Assembly: GCA_945911685.1 (NCBI GenBank)
Contig: CAMEAW010000086.1
Location: 1-11,281, forward strand
Origin: Bordetella parapertussis
GTDB taxonomy: Bacteria; Pseudomonadota; Gammaproteobacteria; Burkholderiales; Burkholderiaceae_B
Direction of reading: 5' to 3'
Length of the DNA stretch: 11,281 nucleotides
This document shows, piece by piece, positions 6,402 through 11,281 of this stretch. The number at the start of each line of letters is the position of its first letter. Position 1 is the stretch's first letter. The notes beneath the pieces were generated by a model that saw nothing but the letters and a program-made list of their open reading frames with translations, made no database searches and was not told where the DNA came from. The position numbers and the translations under genes are program-made.

Positions 6402-7388
6402 ATGTTGCGTAATTTTAGAAACAAAATATTAATGGGTAGTCTTGCAGGCTTAATGAGCGCGTTTGCTTTCGGCCAAGTGATCGCCCAAGAGTTTCCATCG
6501 AAATCAATCCGCCTTGTGGCGCCAATCGCTGCGAGCGGCATGACTGATATTGTCGCGCGGCAAATGGCCCAAAAATTGCAAGAACGTTTGGGTGTACCGG
6601 TGGTTGTGGACAACAAGCCCGGGGCGGGTGGCAACATTGGTGTCGAGGCTGTTGTGCGTGCCGCGCCAGACGGCTACACGTTGTTGCTGGCGTTTCCTGG
6701 CCCGATCGTGGTGAACCCGTCACTTTATAAAAATCTCACCTACGATCCGGTGCGTGATCTGGCTCCTGTGAGTTTATTGACAAGTTACCCCTTGTTGTTG
6801 GCGGTCAACGCACAGGTGCCTGCACAAACACTCGCCGAATTCATCGCCTTGGCAAAACAGCAAACCGGTGGCCTAAGTTATGGCTCTGCAGGCAATGCTT
6901 CCACCGCTCATTTAGCCATGGAGCTTTTTATGCGGCAGGCAGGCATTCAAATGGTACATGTTCCCTATAAAGGCGCTGCGCCTGCCATGACAGATTTGAT
7001 CGGTGGGCGGTTGGCTGTTGTGTTTGATTCAATGACTTTGGTGATGCCACAGGTGGAGGCCGGAAAAATCCGAGCCTTAGCAATTAGCAGCAAAGTGCGT
7101 TCACCCGCGGCTCCAAATCTACCGACTGTGGCAGAAAGTGGTTTGAGTAATTTTGTAGTCGAGGGCTGGTATGGTGTTTTAGCGCCGACTGGCACGCCTG
7201 CAGTTATTGTGAATAGATTGTCAAAAGAGTTCACGGCAATTGTGAACGATTCGGAGGTGAGAAAAGATTTTTTGAAACGTGGTCTTGAACCCTTAGGTAA
7301 AGATGCTGCATTTTTTGGGCAAGTCATCAAGGCCGAGCGACTCATGTGGCAGCGCGTGGTGACCGAGAGCAACATTAAAATTGATTAG
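6402..7388 (+). CDS. TctC/Bug-family periplasmic solute-binding protein (first copy)
   Basis: This 328-residue binding protein is of the tripartite tricarboxylate transporter family. A Sec signal peptide (basic MLRNFRNK, then a hydrophobic core to about residue 25, VIA at 26-28) exports it to the periplasm. Family landmarks are VVDNKPGAGGNIG at 68-80, APDGYTLLL at 88-96, YGSAG at 160-164, MVHVPYKGAAPAMTDLIGG at 184-202 and LPTVAESG at 240-247. The first ligand loop reads APIAASGMTD (40-49) rather than the common PFPPGGPxD, which may alter specificity. Bug proteins bind carboxylates and some amino acids or aromatic acids; the ligand here is unknown. GGAGA lies 7 bases before the ATG. An aldolase gene follows 53 bases after the stop, so uptake and catabolism of one compound may be linked. 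No TctA/TctB genes are present. Confidence 0.93.
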   Translation: MLRNFRNKILMGSLAGLMSAFAFGQVIAQEFPSKSIRLVAPIAASGMTDIVARQMAQKLQERLGVPVVVDNKPGAGGNIGVEAVVRAAPDGYTLLLAFPGPIVVNPSLYKNLTYDPVRDLAPVSLLTSYPLLLAVNAQVPAQTLAEFIALAKQQTGGLSYGSAGNASTAHLAMELFMRQAGIQMVHVPYKGAAPAMTDLIGGRLAVVFDSMTLVMPQVEAGKIRALAISSKVRSPAAPNLPTVAESGLSNFVVEGWYGVLAPTGTPAVIVNRLSKEFTAIVNDSEVRKDFLKRGLEPLGKDAAFFGQVIKAERLMWQRVVTESNIKID

Positions 7389-7400
7389 TCTAATGCAACA

Positions 7401-7425
7401 TCACTTCAGTGATCGTTTGGCGATC
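7401..7425. repeat. Two overlapping small inverted repeats in the Bug-aldolase gap
   Basis: TCACTTCAGTGA (7401-7412) is a 5-bp arm repeat with a 2-base centre. GATCG (7411-7415) and CGATC (7421-7425) form a second with a 5-base spacer. Both lie in the 53-base gap before the aldolase start. They may form a weak attenuating or stabilising structure, but arms this short can occur by chance. Confidence 0.3.
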
Positions 7426-7441
7426 GCGATAGGGATTTGAT

Positions 7442-8416
7442 ATGCAATACAACAGAGCCGCTGCAAAACAATGGACACGTAATACCTTGAGCGGGTATAT
7501 CGTGACGACCACGACCCCCTTTAAACACGATCTTGAAATTGATTATGCTGGGCTACGTCACAATGTCGATCATTTAATCGGTTTGCCTGGTGCGCGAGGT
7601 TTGTATCTGGGCTCGGTCTATCAAGAATTCTGGACGCTCACGATGGACGAGCGTAAACGTGTGACCGACACCATGATTGAGGCGAACGCAGGTCGTGTTC
7701 CTATCATCGCGGGCGTCTCACATACGTCTTATAAAGACTCGATCGAGTTGGCACGACATGCTCAAGCGGCGGGGGCTGATTTAGTGATGTGTTGGCCGCC
7801 TTATTATGGCCCGCGTTCTGCCGATGGTGTGTTTGACTACTATCAGAACTTGGCTAGCGCAGTGGATATAGGCATCTGCGTCTATAGCTCAACCCTTTCT
7901 GAGTTGGGCTACTACATTACGCCACCCGAGATGGTGCGCTTGGCTGGTATTGACACTATTTGTTTGGTCAAAGAGGCGGCCTTAAGCTTGGATAAGTATT
8001 CGGCAATGCTCGCCGCTGCCGGACATCTGCTACCGATTAGTTGTCCTCTCGAGGAATATCATCTGTACGGCCTGGCTGCTTTTGGCCCTGCGATCATGCC
8101 GAAGTTTTTGTTTGGATCTTCTCGTCCGCTTTATATGCAGTCAAAGGCGAAGCCTTATTGCGCAGAGTTTATGGAGGCGATTGAGGCGGGTGACTATGAG
8201 GCTGCTCGGCAGCCTTTGCAACATATTGTGCGTATCGCCAATCAATTGCATAGCAAGTTCTTAGCCAAAGGTCAGCATAACGTTGCGTTGACTAAGGCGA
8301 TCACTGAGATGTTTGGAATGGTAGGTGGGGCCGTACGCCCCCCTTTGTTTCGTGCGAGCCCCGACGAGGTGCAGATGGCACGCGCACTGCTTCAATCAGA
8401 GGGTTTGCTGCCGTAA
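7442..8416 (+). CDS. DHDPS/NAL-family class I aldolase, not DapA
   Basis: This 324-residue protein is a TIM-barrel enzyme of the dihydrodipicolinate synthase/N-acetylneuraminate lyase family, which forms a Schiff base between lysine and pyruvate (or a keto acid) and makes or breaks a C-C bond. The probable Schiff-base Lys177 is in ICLVKEAAL (173-181). Tyr148 aligns with the catalytic Tyr of DapA's YNVP motif, and PPYYGP (119-124) supplies the other Tyr pair. The GTTGE loop is replaced by GSVYQE (57-62) with one inserted residue, and the DapA Arg that binds the aspartate-semialdehyde carboxylate aligns with Ser153. A lysine-biosynthesis role is therefore unlikely; a catabolic retro-aldolase or hydratase-aldolase is more likely. 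AGGGA lies 6 bases before the ATG. It probably forms an operon with the preceding Bug gene. Confidence 0.87.
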   Translation: MQYNRAAAKQWTRNTLSGYIVTTTTPFKHDLEIDYAGLRHNVDHLIGLPGARGLYLGSVYQEFWTLTMDERKRVTDTMIEANAGRVPIIAGVSHTSYKDSIELARHAQAAGADLVMCWPPYYGPRSADGVFDYYQNLASAVDIGICVYSSTLSELGYYITPPEMVRLAGIDTICLVKEAALSLDKYSAMLAAAGHLLPISCPLEEYHLYGLAAFGPAIMPKFLFGSSRPLYMQSKAKPYCAEFMEAIEAGDYEAARQPLQHIVRIANQLHSKFLAKGQHNVALTKAITEMFGMVGGAVRPPLFRASPDEVQMARALLQSEGLLP

Positions 8417-8460
8417 ACGATCGCTCAAGTCACACAGCCAATGCTTGTTGCTGTTTTGGG

Positions 8461-8494
8461 CAAATTCACTCGACGCTCGTGTCGAGTGAATTTG
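8461..8494. terminator. 14-bp perfect hairpin, probable bidirectional terminator
   Basis: CAAATTCACTCGAC (8461-8474) and GTCGAGTGAATTTG (8481-8494) pair perfectly around a 6-base loop. The hairpin lies between the convergent aldolase and second Bug genes, 44 bases after the aldolase stop. The AAATT/AATTT ends give a short A- and U-rich flank in either direction. Position and symmetry fit a terminator serving both genes. A long T-tract is lacking. Confidence 0.75.
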
Positions 8495-8503
8495 AAAGCG
8501 TGA

Positions 8504-8520
8504 AAAGCTGCCTCAGCTTT
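8504..8520 (-). terminator. Second small hairpin downstream of the second Bug gene
   Basis: AAAGCTG (8504-8510) and CAGCTTT (8514-8520) pair around a 3-base loop, about 20 bases beyond the minus-strand Bug stop. Read on the minus strand the stem ends in CAGCTTTT, a short T-run. It could be the first of two tandem terminators for that gene, with the larger hairpin behind it. Confidence 0.5.
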
Positions 8521-8541
8521 CTCAGCGCCCCCCTAAAAAAA

Positions 8542-9510
8542 TTACTCAGCCTTCACGCCCACGGTCTTAATCAGATTGCCCCACTTAGCGATTTCAGCTT
8601 TTAAAAACGCGTCTGCCTGGGCGGGTGTGTTGCCAACCGTTAGAATCCCTGCATCCGCAAAGCGTTTGATCAGCTCTTCGGATTTCAGCGCTTCTTTGAC
8701 CGCTAACGACAGCTTATCAACGATCGCCATTGAGGTGCCGGCTGGTGCAAAGAACATGACCCAACTAGAAGACTCAATCTTTGGACCGCCCGACTCGACA
8801 ATCGTGGGGACGTCAGGGTAGCTGGGCAAACGCTTGTCAGAGAAGAACGCCAAGGCTTTGATTTTTCCGGCGCGAATGTTTGCACCTACACCGCTTGGCG
8901 CATCCACCAGAACTTGAATGCTGTTTGACATTAAGTCTGTCATGGCAGGCGCGGTGCCCTTGTAAGGGACGTGCACCATATTGATCCCGGCGGTGTACTT
9001 CAGCAGCTCAGATGTCAGATGAGCCGCTGCGCCAACGCCCGAGGAGCCAAACGAGAGTTTGCCTGGATTGGCTTTGGCATAGGCAATTAATTCGCCCATT
9101 GAGTTGACGGGTAAGTCCTTGTTCACTGACAGTACCAAAGGTGTAATCGCCACCAAAGAGATCGGTATCAACGACTTGTATGGATCAAATGGCAACTTGC
9201 CTTCGTACAACGTGATGTTGGCGGCATGCGCGGTGATCGTCGTGAGCATGGTGTAACCGTCGGGCGCGGCTTTGGCGGCCTGATCGACACCGATAATCGA
9301 ATTGGCGCCAGGTTTGTTCTCGATGATGATTGACTGCCCCAGGCTTGTCGCCATACGGGTCGTCACTAGACGAGTGACGTTGTCGGTATAGCCCCCAGGG
9401 GTGTAAGGAACAATCCATTTAATAGATTTGGTGGGGTAGTCTTGCGCGAAGGCTGCCCCTGACGAAAAAATCAGCGCTGTCGCAGCGAGCGCGTGTATCA
9501 AGTGTTTCAA
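8542..9510 (-). CDS. TctC/Bug-family periplasmic solute-binding protein (second copy), TTG start
   Basis: This 322-residue Bug protein has a Sec signal peptide (basic LKH, hydrophobic core, AFA at 21-23, mature protein starting QDYPTK). Landmarks are IVPYTPGGYTDNVTR at about 34-48, IIENKPGANSIIG, APDGYTM, FGSSGVGAAAHLTSELL, MVHVPYKGTAPAMTDL and VPTIVESGG. The only start that gives a normal signal peptide is TTG at 9510, preceded by GGAG with a 6-base spacer; the open frame continues upstream to an ATG at 9651, but that extension is unconserved in character and lies in the control region. The protein should bind a small organic acid in the periplasm. It is divergent from the third Bug gene and convergent with the aldolase gene. 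The ligand is unknown and no membrane transporter partner is adjacent. Confidence 0.92.
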   Translation of the reverse strand: MKHLIHALAATALIFSSGAAFAQDYPTKSIKWIVPYTPGGYTDNVTRLVTTRMATSLGQSIIIENKPGANSIIGVDQAAKAAPDGYTMLTTITAHAANITLYEGKLPFDPYKSLIPISLVAITPLVLSVNKDLPVNSMGELIAYAKANPGKLSFGSSGVGAAAHLTSELLKYTAGINMVHVPYKGTAPAMTDLMSNSIQVLVDAPSGVGANIRAGKIKALAFFSDKRLPSYPDVPTIVESGGPKIESSSWVMFFAPAGTSMAIVDKLSLAVKEALKSEELIKRFADAGILTVGNTPAQADAFLKAEIAKWGNLIKTVGVKAE

Positions 9511-9515
9511 GATAG

Positions 9516-9525
9516 TCTCCGGAGA
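9516..9525 (-). promoter_or_regulatory. Palindromic ribosome-binding site deciding the TTG start
   Basis: TCTCCGGAGA (9516-9525) is a perfect 10-base palindrome that contains the GGAG Shine-Dalgarno sequence (9517-9520) of the second Bug gene. It defines the TTG at 9510-9508 as the start. The palindrome could act as a protein-binding site covering the ribosome site, or simply reflect chance. Confidence 0.55.
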
Positions 9526-9600
9526 TTCAAATGCAGTGGTTGCAAGGATAACCGCGAAAGTGGGATACTCGACATTGCGCGTATTGGGTATAACCCTTGT

Positions 9601-9630
9601 ATCGAGCGGTTCATATTGCCGCCGCTCGAT
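9601..9630. promoter_or_regulatory. 9-bp inverted repeat between divergent Bug genes (operator candidate)
   Basis: ATCGAGCGG (9601-9609) and CCGCTCGAT (9622-9630) are exact complements with a 12-base spacer, so the half-site centres are 21 bases apart, about two helical turns. It lies in the 167-base region between the divergent second and third Bug genes. A shared dimeric regulator acting on both promoters is a reasonable inference. A shorter GGGT-ATA-ACCC repeat lies just to its left, around 9586-9596. Confidence 0.45.
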
Positions 9631-9644
9631 TCTGGACTTACCAT

Positions 9645-9661
9645 TGTTCACTTCTGTTCAC
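9645..9661 (+). repeat. Direct repeat TGTTCAC with 10-base period
   Basis: TGTTCAC occurs at 9645-9651 and again at 9655-9661, one helical turn apart, shortly before the third Bug gene's ribosome-binding site. Same-face tandem sites of this kind are typical of activator or repressor half-sites. No known consensus is assigned. Confidence 0.4.
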
Positions 9662-9677
9662 ACTGAAAGGGTTCATG

Positions 9678-10649
9678 ATGACAGCTCGCCGCGATTTTCT
9701 ACTCTCAACGACCGCGTTAGCCGCCAGCGCGCTGGCACCTGGTTTGGCCCACTCAGCGACGTTTCCGACGCGAACGATTAAATACATCTGTCCGTGGCCG
9801 GCTGGCGGAGCGACCGATGTCGTGATGCGCGTGCTCGCCGAAAGCGCAGGCAAAATACTGAACACTAGCGTCATTATTGAAAACAAGCCCGGAGCCTCAG
9901 GGGTGTTGGGTGGGGCAGAGCTTGTGAATGCGAAACCCGATGGTTATACGCTTGCTCAGTTACCAATTTCGGTTTTTCGTGTTCCACACATGCAAAAAAC
10001 CACCTTCGATACACTGAATGACTTTACGTGGATTATCTGTCTGACCGGCTATACCTTTGGTCTGGTCGTGCCAATTGATTCGCCGATTAAGTCAATTAAA
10101 GAATTGGTGGCTTGGGCGAAGGAAAATCCAAACAAGTTCACGTACGGCACGCCAGGTGCGGGGTCAAGCCCACACCTGGCGATTGAAGAGTTTGCGCAAA
10201 AAGCGGGCATTCAGCTTTCGCACATTCCGTTCAAGGGTGGTGCGCAAAATCTGCAGGCAGTGCTTGGCGGACACACCATGGCGATGAGTGACTCGACAAG
10301 TTGGGGGCAACTCGTTGACGCAGGTAAGCTGCGCTTGCTAGCCACTTATGGCAGCCAGCGTACAAAGCGTTGGTCAAGCGTTGCGACCCTGAATGAGCTT
10401 GGTTACGAAACCGTCTCTGACTCTCCTTTTGGCGTGTGCGGCCCAAAAAATATGGATCCGGCCGTTGTAAAAATCTTGCATGACGCCTTTCAAAAAACGC
10501 TAAAAGACCCAGCGGTCATCGCGATTTTTGCGCAGTTCGATCAGCCAATCATTGAAATGAATACTGCGCAGTACACCAAGTATGCGAAAGAAACCTTTGT
10601 GGCTGAGCGTAAAACGATTGAAAGATTGGGGATGTTAAACAAAGATTAA
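9678..10649 (+). CDS. TctC/Bug-family solute-binding protein (third copy) with Tat signal
   Basis: This 323-residue Bug protein begins MTARRDFLLS followed by an Ala-rich hydrophobic stretch to about residue 25 and AHSA, a twin-arginine (Tat) signal with RRxFL; the other two copies have Sec signals. Family landmarks are CPWPAGGATDVVMR at 38-51, IIENKPGASGVLGG at 66-79, KPDGYTLAQ at 86-94, YGTPGAGSSPHLAIEEF at 156-172 and SHIPFKGGAQNLQAVLGG at 181-198. HIPFKGG replaces the HVPYKG of the others, so this is a distinct subgroup rather than a recent duplicate. The second of two adjacent ATGs (9678) is preferred because AAAGGG lies 6 bases upstream; the ATG at 9675 is only 3 bases from it. Tat export implies folding before export. 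The ligand is unknown. Confidence 0.92.
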   Translation: MTARRDFLLSTTALAASALAPGLAHSATFPTRTIKYICPWPAGGATDVVMRVLAESAGKILNTSVIIENKPGASGVLGGAELVNAKPDGYTLAQLPISVFRVPHMQKTTFDTLNDFTWIICLTGYTFGLVVPIDSPIKSIKELVAWAKENPNKFTYGTPGAGSSPHLAIEEFAQKAGIQLSHIPFKGGAQNLQAVLGGHTMAMSDSTSWGQLVDAGKLRLLATYGSQRTKRWSSVATLNELGYETVSDSPFGVCGPKNMDPAVVKILHDAFQKTLKDPAVIAIFAQFDQPIIEMNTAQYTKYAKETFVAERKTIERLGMLNKD

Positions 10650-10710
10650 GCTCAACCTCAACGCCTGCCTAGTGATTGAGTCGGGCTTAGTCGTTGCACC
10701 TTCCAACACC

Positions 10711-10737
10711 AGATCTCGGCGGCAATCGTCGCGATCT
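10711..10737 (+). terminator. Imperfect hairpin with distant T-run after the third Bug gene
   Basis: AGATC (10711-10715) pairs with GATCT (10733-10737), and an inner CGGC/GTCG pairing with one G-T and one mismatch extends it to about nine pairs. A run of seven T (10755-10761) lies 17 bases further on. The distance makes this a weak intrinsic terminator. The rest of the 125-base gap shows nothing clear. Confidence 0.3.
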
Positions 10738-10774
10738 ATGGTGTGTGAATCTACTTTTTTTGGGCGCGTAAGCG

Positions 10775-11281
10775 CTAATTGCTAAGCGGTTCGAGCTGTG
10801 GATGTGAGCCATCGAATAATTTGTGGGTGGCAAGCACCATCTTGCTAACCGCCTTGCGACTGATCTTGCCTTGCGGGTTGCGTGGCAACGTCTGAACCGA
10901 AACATATAGCCTTGGACGTTTGTGGCGCGACATGCCTTGAAGCAAGGCTTCGCACTGCTGTTGCCAGTCGGGCTGCGTGCCTTCAGCGACGGCTACGATA
11001 ATTTCCCCCCAGTAGTCTGACGCAAGCGACGTTACGCAGATCTGCGCGCATAAGGTGTTTGCCGCCAACTGAACCTCGATCTCGTCGGGGTTGACGCGAT
11101 AGCCGCCTGTTTTGATGACGTCCGCAATGCGGCCAGTCAAAATCAACCGACCAGCTTGATCGATGTAACCGAGGTCGCCAGTGTGATGCCAACCTTCAGG
11201 TTCGTGCGGTCTGAAGCCATTGCTATCGATCAGGCCAGAAGACATGTGGGGTGAACGCAATAAAACTTCACCATCGCTGCG
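10775..11281 (-). CDS. AMP-forming acyl-CoA synthetase, C-terminal part (partial)
   Basis: The frame is open from the right edge to a TAG at 10777-10775, giving the last 168 residues of an ANL-superfamily ligase. Visible motifs are GEVLLRSPHMSSG, GWHHTGDLGYID (with the AMP-ribose Asp), the hinge LTGRIADVIKTGGYRVNPDEIE, and the LPRNPQGKISR motif with the catalytic Lys encoded at 10865-10867. The adenylation P-loop and substrate pocket lie outside the window, so the acid activated cannot be guessed. The sequence differs clearly from the synthetase at 3761-5437 (for instance PRNPQGKISR versus PRTTTGKVQR), so the two are paralogues of different subfamilies. It converges with the third Bug gene across a 125-base gap. 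Confidence 0.9.
   Translation of the reverse strand, partial: RSDGEVLLRSPHMSSGLIDSNGFRPHEPEGWHHTGDLGYIDQAGRLILTGRIADVIKTGGYRVNPDEIEVQLAANTLCAQICVTSLASDYWGEIIVAVAEGTQPDWQQQCEALLQGMSRHKRPRLYVSVQTLPRNPQGKISRKAVSKMVLATHKLFDGSHPQLEPLSN

Noticed and set aside
7442..8416. Calling the aldolase DapA
   Set aside because: The GTTGE loop, the NVP following the catalytic Tyr and the substrate-carboxylate Arg are all changed, and the genomic setting is transport rather than lysine synthesis.
9597..9677. Start of the third Bug gene at 9597
   Set aside because: It would bury the twin-arginine signal 30 residues inside the protein and lacks a ribosome-binding site; AAAGGG points to 9678.
1..11281. tRNA/rRNA, CRISPR arrays, insertion-sequence ends, att sites, phage or defence genes
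   Set aside because: No spaced repeats, transposase or integrase motifs, tRNA-like folds or defence domains were found on either strand; composition looks even across the window.

Overview
The window reads as a chromosomal catabolic and transport region of a betaproteobacterium, most likely Burkholderiales and plausibly Alcaligenaceae-like. This rests on three tripartite-tricarboxylate (TctC/'Bug') solute-binding proteins in about 4.2 kb, a gene expansion characteristic of that order, together with roughly 50% GC and a dense, short-operon layout. No RNA gene, insertion sequence, CRISPR array, phage gene or plasmid origin was seen. Genes fill the window and the longest gap is 185 bases.

Region 1 (1-2325, minus strand) is a three-gene run: an Fsr-type (fosmidomycin-resistance family) MFS exporter, an isocitrate lyase/PEP-mutase superfamily C-C lyase, and the first 45 codons of a probable YiiX/YebB-like papain-fold cysteine hydrolase that leaves the window. 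The last two share a TAATG stop/start junction. Region 2 (2511-3764, plus strand) has a zinc-binding GFA-domain protein and an Asp/Glu-hydantoin racemase-fold protein that appears to lack both catalytic cysteines. Region 3 (3761-6225, minus strand) is a translationally coupled pair joined by an ATGA overlap: an SDR protein with a non-classical active site, and an AMP-forming acyl-CoA synthetase. Its last gene converges on region 2 with interlocking stop codons, and an 11-bp perfect hairpin lies inside the end of the synthetase gene.

Region 4 (6402-8416, plus strand) pairs a Sec-exported Bug binding protein with a DHDPS/NAL-family aldolase whose substrate-binding motifs differ from DapA. Region 5 (8542-10649) is a divergent pair of Bug proteins, one with a TTG start and a Sec signal, the other with a twin-arginine signal, around a 167-base control region with inverted and direct repeats. 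Regions 4 and 5 are separated by a 14-bp perfect hairpin, probably a bidirectional terminator. Region 6 (10775-11281, minus strand) is the C-terminal part of a second AMP-forming acyl-CoA synthetase.

Taken together, the genes suggest uptake of one or more organic (di)carboxylates, CoA activation, SDR chemistry on the acyl-CoA, and retro-aldol or lyase cleavage to pyruvate-type products. The substrate cannot be read from the sequence. No TctA/TctB membrane subunits are present, so the binding proteins must use a transporter elsewhere or serve as sensors. I found no clearly new defence or mobile system. The most unusual signals are the two enzymes with altered catalytic residues, the overlapping convergent gene ends, and the paralogous binding proteins that use different export routes.
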